Below, piece after piece: positions 16,896-25,597 of a DNA stretch of 64,000 nt. The DNA comes from Armatimonadota bacterium (GTDB lineage: Bacteria; Armatimonadota; Fimbriimonadia; Fimbriimonadales; Fimbriimonadaceae). Below the pieces are notes generated by a model. The model ran no database searches and was not told the origin of the DNA. It was given only the letters and a program-made list of their open reading frames with translations. The translations under genes were made by a program, and so were the position numbers. Position 1 is the first letter of the stretch; each line of letters starts with the position of its first letter. Where the stretch lies: the NCBI GenBank assembly GCA_016789105.1, contig JAEURN010000008.1:310001-374000 (forward strand), written 5' to 3'.

Positions 16896-19685
16896 ATGAG
16901 CCCGCACGACCTGCGACGCAAATACCTGGATTTCTTCATCTCCAAGGGCCACAGCGAATTCCCCAGTGGGTCGCTGATCCCTTACGATGTGACGGGCCGG
17001 CTCGATGAATCCCTCCTTTTCAACGGGGCGGGCATGGTGCAGTTCAAGCCCTACTTCCGGGGGGTTGCCGAACCCTCCAACAAGCGATTGGCCACGGCCC
17101 AGAAGTGCTTCCGGACCGGCGATATCGAAGAGGTCGGCGATGACAGCCACCTCACGTTTTTCGAGATGCTGGGCAACTTCAGTTTCGGCGACTATTTCAA
17201 AACCCAGGCGATCGACTATTCCTGGGAGTTCTTGACCAGTCCGGAATGGCTCGGGCTCGACCCGGCCAAACTCAGTTTCACAGTCTTTGAAACGGACGAC
17301 GAAGCCTTTGACCGGTGGGCCGGGCACGTCGCCTCGGCGGGGCTCGACCCAGCCAGCCGGATTTTCCGGTTGGGTGAAGAAACCAACTATTGGCCCGCGG
17401 GAGCCTTTAGCAAGGGCCCTCCCGGGCCCTGCGGTCCCAACAGCGAGATGTTCTACTGGACCAGCGACGACCCTGTGCCCGGCCCCGGCTACACCCGCGA
17501 AGATTGGCTGGCCGACGACGCGGCCAAGAATTGGGTCGAAATCTGGAACGACGTCTTCATCCAATACGAATGGCAGGGCGTTTTGCGCGAACCATCTCGG
17601 CCGGAAAAGGGGTACGAAAAAACCGGCATGCCCGACCTGCCGTTCCAGAGCATCGACACTGGCATGGGGCTCGAACGCACGGCGATGGTGCTGAGCGGAC
17701 TTAAATCGGTCTATGACACCGGGGCCTTCAAACCGATTTTGGAGCGGCTCGCCGAACTCAGCGGATTGGGGTACGAATCCACGCCCGAAGTTAAGCGCGC
17801 GATGCGCATTGTCGCCGACCACTTGCGCGGGGCGTGTTTCTGCATCGCGGATGGGGTGTTGCCGTCCAACACCGGGCGGGGTTACGTGCTGCGCCGCCTG
17901 ATCCGCCGGGCCGTGTTGAAGGGTGCGCGGACTCTGGGCTTTGGCGATCTGTTCTTTTACAAGCTGGCCGAGGTTTTGATTGCGGACATGGGCGGCCACT
18001 ACCGGGAATTGGCCGACCGGCGCGACACAATTTTAGAGACCTTGCGGAATGAGGAGGCCCTGTTCCGGCGGACCTTGGAGCAGGGGACGGACATCCTGAC
18101 CGTGCATCTTGCCGCTTGGAACAATGGATCTCGATCCGCTTCGACCCCCCTTCCGGGCGACTTCGCCTTCCAACTCTACGATACGTACGGATTCCCGCTC
18201 GAGGTCACCCAAGAAATCTGCGCCGAAGCCGGCGTCACTGTCGACACCGAAGGCTACCGGGAAGCCATGGCGGAAGCCCAGGAACGGTCTCGGGCCAGTG
18301 CCGGCATGGACACCGTCTATGGCAGCGTTGGTGTGCTCATCTTTGCCGCCGAAACCAAGCCCGAACCCACAGAATTCTTGGGCTACCACGCTGCTGAAGC
18401 CGAGACCGAGATCACTGGCGCCCACCCAGTCATGGAACCGGAAGGGGCCAGCGACGAGTTCGTCCTCGCCCTCCGGTCTACTCCGTTTTATGCCGAAAGC
18501 GGGGGGCAGGTCGCCGATACCGGGGTGATCGTCGGCGACGGGTTCCGCCTGAGGGTGCTGGATGTGACCAAACAAGACGGCATCTTCGTCCACATCGTCA
18601 AGCCGGAACAAAGCCCCAACGCCTTCGGCATGGGCCAAGACGAAGCCCTCATGCACCTGAATAAGCTCTATTTCGGCAAGCCGGTGCAGGCCCTGGTCGA
18701 TGCCGACCGGCGCAAAGCGGTCACCCGCAACCACACAGCTACCCACTTGATGCACGCCGCCCTGCGGCAAACGCTGGGGACCCATGTCACCCAAGCCGGA
18801 TCCTTGGTCAACGACGAAATCCTGCGGTTTGACTTCACCCACGGAGCCGCCATGACCCCGGAACAGGTCAGCGAAGTCGAATCCGCGGTTTACCGGCACA
18901 TCATCGCGAACCTCCCGGTTGTCACTTACCAAGATGTGCCGATCGACGAGGCGCGGGCGATGGGGGCCATGGCGCTCTTTGGCGAAAAATACGCCGACCA
19001 CGTTCGGGTTGTCCAAATCGGGGGCATGCCCCCCGGCGACCCCAGCTTTAGTCGCGAACTCTGTGGCGGCATCCACGTGGCGGCGACGGGGGAGATCGGG
19101 CTATTCAAAATCCTCCACGAATCGTCGGCCGCTTCGGGTGTCCGGCGGATCACTGCCGTCACAGGGGTCGGGGCGTACGATTGGCTCCACGGCCAGCAGG
19201 CGCTCATCGCCGAGGCGGCCCACAAGCTCAAAGCGCAACCCCGCGACCTAGCCACTGCTGTTGAAAAAATGCTCGAATCCCTCCGCGAAGAGCGGAAGAA
19301 GAGGGAGAAGCTTGTCCAACAAGGGGCAGGTTCCGCCGCTGCCACGGAAAAAGCCATCGGGCCGGTGGTGCTGCGGATCCAAAAACTCGAAGATTGCGAC
19401 CCCGCCGAGGCCAAACTTGCCGCCGACCGCCTCGTGGATGGTCGGCCGGAGGCGGTGGTGTTGGTTTCCGCTGTCGCAGACGGAAAAATCATGTTCGTCT
19501 GCAAAGTGGGTGCTGCCGCCCTCACCGCCGGGGCAAAAGCCGGAGACATCGTGCGGGAAGCCGCCAAGGTCGCCGGTGGTGGGGGCGGCGGGCGACCGGA
19601 TTTTGCCACCGCCGGTGGCAAAGACCCCGCCAAAGTGGACGAGGCCCTTGCCGCTGCAGAAGCCGTTCTGTCTCAGCTCGCCTGA
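16896..19685 (+). CDS. alaS: Alanyl-tRNA synthetase
   Basis: AlaRS charges tRNA-Ala and edits mischarged Ser/Gly. The 929-residue protein starts with MSPHDLRRKYLDFFISKGH, the standard N-terminus; an in-frame opening upstream from 16548 is not coding. Motifs in order: the class II catalytic core with FFEMLGNFSFGDYF, the tRNA-recognition domain, the editing domain with metal ligands His613 and His617 (HTATH), Cys723 and His727 (CGGIH), and a C-terminal DHHA1-type domain with the glycine-rich GGGGGGRPDFATAGG. A short insertion at about residues 400-420 (LAAWNNGSRSAST) precedes the FAFQLYDTYGFP motif. The gene stands alone, divergent from the DUF6614 gene. Confidence 0.97.
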   Translation: MSPHDLRRKYLDFFISKGHSEFPSGSLIPYDVTGRLDESLLFNGAGMVQFKPYFRGVAEPSNKRLATAQKCFRTGDIEEVGDDSHLTFFEMLGNFSFGDYFKTQAIDYSWEFLTSPEWLGLDPAKLSFTVFETDDEAFDRWAGHVASAGLDPASRIFRLGEETNYWPAGAFSKGPPGPCGPNSEMFYWTSDDPVPGPGYTREDWLADDAAKNWVEIWNDVFIQYEWQGVLREPSRPEKGYEKTGMPDLPFQSIDTGMGLERTAMVLSGLKSVYDTGAFKPILERLAELSGLGYESTPEVKRAMRIVADHLRGACFCIADGVLPSNTGRGYVLRRLIRRAVLKGARTLGFGDLFFYKLAEVLIADMGGHYRELADRRDTILETLRNEEALFRRTLEQGTDILTVHLAAWNNGSRSASTPLPGDFAFQLYDTYGFPLEVTQEICAEAGVTVDTEGYREAMAEAQERSRASAGMDTVYGSVGVLIFAAETKPEPTEFLGYHAAEAETEITGAHPVMEPEGASDEFVLALRSTPFYAESGGQVADTGVIVGDGFRLRVLDVTKQDGIFVHIVKPEQSPNAFGMGQDEALMHLNKLYFGKPVQALVDADRRKAVTRNHTATHLMHAALRQTLGTHVTQAGSLVNDEILRFDFTHGAAMTPEQVSEVESAVYRHIIANLPVVTYQDVPIDEARAMGAMALFGEKYADHVRVVQIGGMPPGDPSFSRELCGGIHVAATGEIGLFKILHESSAASGVRRITAVTGVGAYDWLHGQQALIAEAAHKLKAQPRDLATAVEKMLESLREERKKREKLVQQGAGSAAATEKAIGPVVLRIQKLEDCDPAEAKLAADRLVDGRPEAVVLVSAVADGKIMFVCKVGAAALTAGAKAGDIVREAAKVAGGGGGGRPDFATAGGKDPAKVDEALAAAEAVLSQLA

Positions 19686-19711
19686 AACTCGGCATCACCG
19701 GGGGATGACGG

Positions 19712-21124
19712 TCACTGGCCGCGCTTTTGGGCCAGGAAGGCCGCCACGGCATCCCTTGCCTCATCGCTAGCGGTGTAGGGGGAGTCTGGCAACGGGCAAC
19801 CCGCCTCCAAAAGCAGGCGAACGCATTCCACTTGCCGACCCCCAGGGTTGGCTTCGCTTCCATAGCAGGCATAGGTGAACGGCGTGCCGCGGTAATGCGG
19901 GTCGTAATGGGCGAGGTCAGCCCCATGCGCGATCAACGTCCGGACGATTTCGACATGGCCCGCAAAAGCCGCGCACTCCAACGGAGTCGCGGTCCGGCTG
20001 CCCGAGGCGTTGGCGTTGTCCGGCTCGTCGACCGGCCAACCCATGGCAAGCAACCGGTCGACCAACTCCGCATCCCCAAAATAGGCGGCGTGCGCCAACA
20101 GGGCCTTGGTCGAACGAGACATTCCGGGGTGGAAACGGACGTCGACAGGCTGGCCGCCGCGGATCCGGGCAACCATTTCGGCTTCACCGGTCACCGGGAG
20201 CCCAGAAATCGCCCGCATCCACTCAAAGGTCTCCCAGTTGCAGCGGGTGGCCGCATGCTCGGCCACGTTCATGCCCTCCTTGCTGAGGGCATTGAGGTCG
20301 GCCCCGGCTTCCACCACGAGTTGCAAAACCGCTTTGGTTCGGCCACGGCGCAGACCGTGGTGGAGGCGGGTTTCGCCAGTTGTGCGGTCATTGGGATCGG
20401 CGCCGTTTTCAAGCAGGATTTGGACTTGCCGAATGCGCTCAAAGTCCAGGGCTCTCGCCAACCCGTTGGTGCCGACTTCGGTGGCGCCGTGGGCGAAGAG
20501 GAGTTCGAGGAACGCGGGGTCGGACAATTCGGCGGCGTGGTAGACGCATTCGTTGTCGTTGGGGTCGGCCCCGCGCTCCAAAAGAATCCGGAGCCCTTCC
20601 AGATCGCGGTGGTATTGGATGGTTCCCCAGGCCGGGCTGAGCGAACTCCCCTTGTAGGCATGGTGCTCGAACCGGACATTGGGATCCGCCCCCGCCTCCA
20701 ACAAGGCCCGGAGAACGCCTAGGAAGTCAGATGTTTGCACGTTCAGGCAACAAAGGTAATGCAAAGGATAACGGTTGAGTGGCCCACCCGGCGTATCGGC
20801 CAATATGGGGGAAGCCTGCAACAACGGGATGACGGCCGGGTCACCGTTTGCCAGCATAAGCCAAAAATCGTGGCTTGGATTGGGGTGGCGCGGCTTGGGA
20901 TGGGGCGAATCGGCCGACTTCAACCAAGTTTCGGGATCCAATCGCGCCGCGTTGACCGCTTCGACATGCGATTTGAGCTCGGCCCAGCCGCTAAAGCCAT
21001 AGCCTTTGGCAAGCTGGTGCTGGGCCTGGGCCAAAGTGGCCAAGGATCCGTCTGATCGGAGGAGGGATTTGGCCTCGCGCTTCAAAACGTCGAGGTCCGG
21101 TCGGGTCGGGAGTGTTTTTGACAT
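19712..21124 (-). CDS. Ankyrin-repeat protein
   Basis: The 470-residue protein has no signal peptide and should be cytoplasmic. After an N-terminal segment (about residues 1-65, ending YGFSGWAELKSHVEAV) comes a series of ankyrin repeats: for example LRALLEAGADPN, LRILLERGADPND, VQILLENGADPNDR, LQLVVEAGADLNAL, and near the C-terminus VRTLIAHGADLAHYD. The N-terminal SGWAELKSHV segment recurs in other bacterial ankyrin proteins. Ankyrin repeats bind proteins; the partner is unknown. A Shine-Dalgarno sequence AGGAAAG sits just before the ATG, unlike the leaderless genes nearby. The 3' end faces alaS with 26 nt between. Confidence 0.85.
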   Translation of the reverse strand: MSKTLPTRPDLDVLKREAKSLLRSDGSLATLAQAQHQLAKGYGFSGWAELKSHVEAVNAARLDPETWLKSADSPHPKPRHPNPSHDFWLMLANGDPAVIPLLQASPILADTPGGPLNRYPLHYLCCLNVQTSDFLGVLRALLEAGADPNVRFEHHAYKGSSLSPAWGTIQYHRDLEGLRILLERGADPNDNECVYHAAELSDPAFLELLFAHGATEVGTNGLARALDFERIRQVQILLENGADPNDRTTGETRLHHGLRRGRTKAVLQLVVEAGADLNALSKEGMNVAEHAATRCNWETFEWMRAISGLPVTGEAEMVARIRGGQPVDVRFHPGMSRSTKALLAHAAYFGDAELVDRLLAMGWPVDEPDNANASGSRTATPLECAAFAGHVEIVRTLIAHGADLAHYDPHYRGTPFTYACYGSEANPGGRQVECVRLLLEAGCPLPDSPYTASDEARDAVAAFLAQKRGQ

Positions 21125-21250
21125 GGTCTTTCCTGTGATTCCGTCGTCCGCCGCCGGAAAAGCCGAAAGGCCATGTGGTTGTATTTGTTTCTCTCCGGTG
21201 GGCTGGGCTCCTTTCCGCGGACGGGGGGGCGACCGGAACGCCTTCCCCCG

Positions 21251-21280
21251 ATTCTACTGCATGTCGGCCGCAGTGACCAA
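21251..21280 (-). promoter_or_regulatory. Candidate promoter for the ankyrin gene
   Basis: On the minus strand TTGGTC (21275-21280) and TAGAAT (21251-21256) are separated by 18 nt. The promoter lies about 125 nt before the ankyrin-gene start and would give a conventional leader carrying the AGGAAAG ribosome site. Confidence 0.35.
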
Positions 21281-21292
21281 CCCAGCAGCCCG

Positions 21293-22900
21293 CTACCGGA
21301 GCTTGACTGGCAAGATGCGAATGCGCCGTTCGGGCTCTTGGCCGACCGCTTCGCTGGCTAAGCGCTGAGTCTCCACATATTGGTGTTGATGCTTGCGCAG
21401 GCGGGCGTCGCGTGGGGCGAGTTCAACCGGCTTGTTGGATTGCAAAACCGATTTGACGGCTTCGGCTGCTTCTTCCAGCGCCGAATCCAACCCCATATCC
21501 TGACCGGTGACCCCCCGCATCGCCTCATCCAGCGCTCCCGAAATCTGGCCGAACGTGTTGGACTTGACCGCGATCACCTGGACGTTCTTGTTGAGCGTCT
21601 TCAACTTGCCGGGCTGGTTTTGCTGGACGCTGCGGATGGCGATCACCACGTCGGCCTGGTGGATGTCGTTGGTGATGAGGGCGGGGACTTTGCGCTCGCG
21701 GATCGCCCTCTCCAAACGGGTCCGGGCGATGCCATAGGGGTAGATCCGCACAGTTTTGGCGGCGGCGGCAGCCTTGTCGCGTTGGTTTTGGCCCCCTTGT
21801 GGCGGCTTGGCGGCGGTTTTCGGCTCCTCTGGATCTTTGGGCTTTTTGCTCAGGCTCGGGAACCGCTCGTTGAAGCCGGGCTCGTCGATCTCGGGCGAAA
21901 ACTCCTTCTGGAGCACTTCAACCGAACCGGATTCGGTGCGAACGCGCAGCTCGGGCCGGGGCGCAACTCCACGGAGCATCAAGTCCACGGTCTTTTGCAC
22001 GTTGTGGTGGACGGCCAATCGGTCGAAATCCAGTAGTTCCAGAACCACATCGAAAGTTGGCGGGGCTTTGCGCTCCAAAACCGTCTTCTGAGAACCGCGC
22101 CGCCGGGCTTCGTCGTCGCTGAGCGTGACGGCCTGGATCCCGCCAATCAGGTCGCAAAGCGCGGGGTTCAGCATCAAGTTCTCCAGGCTTTGGCCATGGG
22201 CGGTGGCAATAAGCTGGACGCCCCGTTCGGCAATTGTCCGGGCGGCCTGTGCTTCCGACTCGTTGCCGATCTCGTCGATCACGATGACTTCCGGCATGTG
22301 GTTCTCCACCGCCTCGATCATCACGTTGTGCTGGTCCACCGGATTCGGTACCTGCATCCGGCGCGAACTCCCGATCGCCGGGTGGGGGACGTCGCCGTCG
22401 CCGCCGATCTCGTTGGAGGTGTCCACGATGACGACCCGTTTGTTCACTTCGTCGGCAAGAACCCGGGCCACCTCGCGGAGCTTGGTTGTTTTGCCGACTC
22501 CGGGCCGCCCGAGGATCAAAATGGATTGACCGCTCCGCACGATGTCGTCGATGATGTCGATCGTGCCCTCCAGGGCCCGGCCGACCCGGCAAGTCAGGCC
22601 GATCACCCGGTTGTGCCGGTTCCGGATCGCCGAAATGCGGTGCAGTGTCCGCTCGATCCCGGCGCGGTTGTCCCCCCCGAATTCACCGATGGCTTTGACA
22701 GTGAATTCGATGTCGTGCTCAGAAATCACTGTCCCCGGCCACCGTTCGACCGTGCGCAAAAACCGGGCTTCTGCCGGGCGGCCGTAGTCCATAACGACTT
22801 CAACCAAGCTGTGCAGGTCGGGGTGGTAATCCAGCTTTTCGCGGATGACAGGGGGGAGGATTTCTAAGAATTGCAGGAGACCGTCGGGGATCTTGGCCAT
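21293..22900 (-). CDS. R3H domain AAA ATPase (Ycf45/SpoIIIAA-like)
   Basis: The 535-residue protein combines a RecA/AAA-type ATPase core with a nucleic-acid-binding tail. Walker A is GRPGVGKTTKLREVA (about residues 129-143), Walker B VIVIDEIGNESEAQAART (about 206-223), and a sensor-like region LIATAHGQSLENL follows. The middle is a low-complexity linker (KKPKDPEEPKTAAKPPQGG, about 350-375). The C-terminus has an R3H signature, LRKHQHQYVETQRLA. Homologues occur in cyanobacteria and plastids (Ycf45) and share the ATPase of SpoIIIAA. Single-stranded nucleic-acid handling is likely; the process is unknown. Confidence 0.85.
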   Translation of the reverse strand: MAKIPDGLLQFLEILPPVIREKLDYHPDLHSLVEVVMDYGRPAEARFLRTVERWPGTVISEHDIEFTVKAIGEFGGDNRAGIERTLHRISAIRNRHNRVIGLTCRVGRALEGTIDIIDDIVRSGQSILILGRPGVGKTTKLREVARVLADEVNKRVVIVDTSNEIGGDGDVPHPAIGSSRRMQVPNPVDQHNVMIEAVENHMPEVIVIDEIGNESEAQAARTIAERGVQLIATAHGQSLENLMLNPALCDLIGGIQAVTLSDDEARRRGSQKTVLERKAPPTFDVVLELLDFDRLAVHHNVQKTVDLMLRGVAPRPELRVRTESGSVEVLQKEFSPEIDEPGFNERFPSLSKKPKDPEEPKTAAKPPQGGQNQRDKAAAAAKTVRIYPYGIARTRLERAIRERKVPALITNDIHQADVVIAIRSVQQNQPGKLKTLNKNVQVIAVKSNTFGQISGALDEAMRGVTGQDMGLDSALEEAAEAVKSVLQSNKPVELAPRDARLRKHQHQYVETQRLASEAVGQEPERRIRILPVKLR

Positions 22901-23030
22901 GCGTCAATCATTCTGACGAAGTGCGGAACGGATTCTCACCAACACTCTAGGCATGGTTAACACATTCCAACCCGACGATATTAACAAGCCTGGTAAAAAT
23001 ACAGGGCAAGAAGGACAAAAATTCCTGTAA

Positions 23031-23048
23031 TTTCAATAAATATTGAAA
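23031..23048. promoter_or_regulatory. Perfect 8-bp inverted repeat overlapping the menG -35 box
   Basis: TTTCAATA-AA-TATTGAAA is a perfect palindrome in the 183-bp gap between the R3H gene and menG. Its right arm contains the -35 hexamer TTGAAA of the menG promoter, so a bound regulator would compete with RNA polymerase. Confidence 0.45.
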
Positions 23049-23071
23049 ATTCAGAGCCGAACCGGTAGTAT
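23043..23071 (+). promoter_or_regulatory. menG promoter
   Basis: TTGAAA (23043-23048) and TAGTAT (23066-23071) are separated by exactly 17 nt. The -10 box ends 12 nt before the menG ATG, so the leader should be about 5 nt. Confidence 0.6.
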
Positions 23072-23083
23072 CTCGACACGGAT

Positions 23084-23806
23084 ATGGCTCAATCCACCCA
23101 AACACCCCCATGGGAAGCCGAGGGGGCCGAAAAACGGGAAGCCGTGCGGGGTCTCTTTGCCGACATCGCCCCCACTTACGATTTGGCCAATTCCATCATG
23201 TCGGCCCGCGGGCATTACCGGTGGCGGGCAGAAGCCTGCCGCCTCATCGGCCTCACAGACGGCGAATCGGTTCTCGACCTCTGCTGCGGAACCGGAGATT
23301 TCTTGGTGGCAGCAAAGGCGGCCGTCGGCCAAAAAGGCTCCGTGGCGGGACTCGATTTTTGTGCGCCGATGCTGGCAATCGCCGCACAAAAGCTCGCAGG
23401 TTCTGCCGACCTGATGTTGGCGGATGCCACCGAACTCCCCATCGCCAGTTCGCAATTCGACGCGGTCACGGTCGGATGGGGGTTGAGGAACGTCCCCGAC
23501 ATCGGCAAGACCTTGCGCGAGGCCGCACGAGTTCTCAAGCCAGGGGGACGGTTTGTGAGCGTGGATATGTCTGAGCCAAAAGGATTCTTCGGGCCGGTCA
23601 GCCGGTGGGCGTACCACGTCTCGGTGCCGTTGTTGGGGCGGATCCTCCGCAAACCCGAGGCCTACGCTTACCTCCCCAAAAGCACCGAACGGTTCATGGA
23701 CAGGCAACAACTCACTAAGGAGATCGAGGCTGCGGGATTCACCCGAGTCCACTCCACAAGCCGATTCTTCGGCAACATCGCCATCCATTGGGGGGTGAAG
23801 GCATGA
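23084..23806 (+). CDS. menG: Demethylmenaquinone methyltransferase MenG/UbiE
   Basis: The enzyme uses S-adenosylmethionine for the last methylation in menaquinone (or ubiquinone) synthesis. The 240-residue protein begins with a charged segment, then YDLANSIMS, typical of the UbiE/MenG family. It has SAM motif I VLDLCCGTGDFL (about residues 64-75), the acidic loop end AGLDFCAPML, the family motif FDAVTVGWGLRNVPD, and the C-terminal signature RFFGNIAIHWGVKA. It overlaps the next gene, a polyprenyl diphosphate synthase, by ATGA; side chain and ring methylation are thus encoded together, which favours a menaquinone role. Confidence 0.92.
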   Translation: MAQSTQTPPWEAEGAEKREAVRGLFADIAPTYDLANSIMSARGHYRWRAEACRLIGLTDGESVLDLCCGTGDFLVAAKAAVGQKGSVAGLDFCAPMLAIAAQKLAGSADLMLADATELPIASSQFDAVTVGWGLRNVPDIGKTLREAARVLKPGGRFVSVDMSEPKGFFGPVSRWAYHVSVPLLGRILRKPEAYAYLPKSTERFMDRQQLTKEIEAAGFTRVHSTSRFFGNIAIHWGVKA

Positions 23807-24831
23807 CCGTCGGCGGATTTCTGAGCTCTCTTGGCGAAGCATTCGAATCGCTCCGGATCGATCCCAAGACGATTGCCGACACGCAAGACTATATTGCCGA
23901 AGTCGAAGCGGAACTGCAACGCCAAATGGGTTCGGCCGTCCCGTTGGCGGAAGCCGTTGGAAGAACAACCCTGGAAGGTGGCGGCAAACGGTTGCGTCCG
24001 GCACTGGTCTTTCTCAGCGCCCGTGCAGCCAACGGCGGTTTCGACCAAGGCCGGGCGGTGCGGCTAGGGGCGGCGATGGAGATGGTGCATATGGCCACCC
24101 TCATCCACGACGACGTCATTGACGATGCCGACACCCGCCGGGGCAGGCCGACTGCATTTTCCGCCCACGGAATCACTCCCAGCATCCTCGGAGGTGACGT
24201 CCTGTTGGCCAAAGCGATGAAAATCCTTGCCGAAGACGGCGATTTGGCGATCATCCGGCTTGTGAGCCAGGCCGTGGTGGAATTGGCGGAAGGAGAGATC
24301 CTCGAAATCGGGGTCAGGGGCGATATCGAATTGGGGAGGGACGAACACCTCCGCGTGCTCCGCATGAAAACGGCGGGATTCATCGAAGCCTGCTGCCGCA
24401 TCGGCGGGCTGATCGCCGGCGCCGGGGCCGTGGAGACAACGGCCCTTGGAACCTATGGCCACCATTTGGGGATGGCGTTCCAAATAGCTGACGACATCTT
24501 GGATTTCCGGGGGGATGCCGCCAAAACCGGTAAACCGGTCGCCGGGGATTTCCGCGAGGGCCAAGCCACGCTGCCACTGATCTACCTTCTCACCGAACTC
24601 TCAACCGAAGAGCGGGCATTCGTCGCCAAAAAATTTGGAAACGGGGCAAGCGAAGAAGACCTGCAACTGATCCTCGGTTGGATGAACGACCGGAACGCAT
24701 TGGCCAGGGCCGACCAAGACGCCCGGGAACAGGCTTCGAGCGCCCGGGAAAGCCTTTCCGCCCTTGCCGATTCTTCCGAGCGGCGGCTTTTGGCTGGGGT
24801 GACCTACGGCGTCGTCCGGCGTCAAAGCTGA
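23803..24831 (+). CDS. Trans-polyprenyl diphosphate synthase (menaquinone side chain)
   Basis: This 342-residue all-helical prenyltransferase joins isopentenyl units into the long chain of the quinone. The first Asp-rich motif is in LIHDDVIDDADTRRG (about residues 96-110), with the typical GGKRLRP before it. The second is IADDILDFRGD (about 229-239), followed by GQATLPLIY. The start ATG at 23803 overlaps the menG stop (ATGA); a longer in-frame start 15 nt upstream is less likely. Small residues before the first motif (MVHMATL) fit a long-chain product, but the chain length cannot be read from sequence alone. It is followed after 4 nt by a HAD phosphatase. Confidence 0.9.
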   Translation: MTVGGFLSSLGEAFESLRIDPKTIADTQDYIAEVEAELQRQMGSAVPLAEAVGRTTLEGGGKRLRPALVFLSARAANGGFDQGRAVRLGAAMEMVHMATLIHDDVIDDADTRRGRPTAFSAHGITPSILGGDVLLAKAMKILAEDGDLAIIRLVSQAVVELAEGEILEIGVRGDIELGRDEHLRVLRMKTAGFIEACCRIGGLIAGAGAVETTALGTYGHHLGMAFQIADDILDFRGDAAKTGKPVAGDFREGQATLPLIYLLTELSTEERAFVAKKFGNGASEEDLQLILGWMNDRNALARADQDAREQASSARESLSALADSSERRLLAGVTYGVVRRQS

Positions 24832-24835
24832 ACCC

Positions 24836-25597
24836 ATGGCCCGGGCCGTTTTCCTTGACCTCGATGGAACGGTCTACCGGGGGAGCGAACCTTGCCCCGG
24901 CGCCCAAGAAGCCATCGACCGGATCGTCCGGATGGGCCTGCCAGTCCGGTACTTGACGAACAATTCGGCGGCGCGGCCAATCCAGGTCACGGAAAAACTC
25001 CGGGGTCTTGGCATCCCTTGCGAACCAGGGTGGGTCGTCACATCTGGGCAAGTGGCCGCCCAAACCCTTGTTGAGAGGAATATCCGCTCCGTCGGGGTTG
25101 TGGGCAATCCGGGACTCTTTGAAACACTCGCCGAAGCGGGGCTGAGCGCCGTGCCGTTCGGCATTTCGGAAGCGGTGGTCGTCGGCATTTGCCACACCTT
25201 CGATTACGCCATGCTGCAGGCGGCGGCGGATGCCATCCGTGAGGGGGCGGCGTTTTTGGCCACCAATGCGGACAAAACGTATCCGTTCGAAGGCAACCGG
25301 TTCGCCCCCGGGGCGGGGGCGATCGTCGCCGCGGTCGAGGCGGCCAGTGGCATCCCGCCTGAGATCGTGGGCAAACCGTCGCCCGCCATGGCCGCGTGGG
25401 CGGCGCACAGCCTAGGTGTCGAACCCTCTGAAGCGGTTTTTGCTGGCGACCGTCCTGACACGGACATCCAATCGGCATTGAACGCCGGGTGCCTGCCTTG
25501 GTTGGTTCTAACCGGGGTCACCTCAAGTCCTGTTCAAGGGTTCATGGGCAGTCCGACTTTGGCCGGGCTTGCCGACTATTTGGAACGGAATTCGTAG
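24836..25597 (+). CDS. NagD-type HAD phosphatase
   Basis: The 253-residue protein is a haloacid dehalogenase-fold phosphatase of the NagD/PGP type. Motif I is FLDLDGTVYRG (Asp8 and Asp10), motif II YLTNNSAA, motif III Lys in VGKPSPAM, and motif IV FAGDRPDTDIQSALNAG. The C2-type cap lies between motifs II and III and contains FLATNADKTYP. Substrates of the family include nucleotides, glycerol phosphate and 4-nitrophenyl phosphate. It starts 4 nt after the prenyl synthase gene and is probably in the menG operon. Its 3' end overlaps the opposing gene by 22 nt. Confidence 0.87.
   Translation: MARAVFLDLDGTVYRGSEPCPGAQEAIDRIVRMGLPVRYLTNNSAARPIQVTEKLRGLGIPCEPGWVVTSGQVAAQTLVERNIRSVGVVGNPGLFETLAEAGLSAVPFGISEAVVVGICHTFDYAMLQAAADAIREGAAFLATNADKTYPFEGNRFAPGAGAIVAAVEAASGIPPEIVGKPSPAMAAWAAHSLGVEPSEAVFAGDRPDTDIQSALNAGCLPWLVLTGVTSSPVQGFMGSPTLAGLADYLERNS

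Noticed and set aside
16884-19076. Two long minus-strand frames inside alaS
   Set aside because: No motifs, and alaS is complete with all catalytic and editing residues on the other strand.
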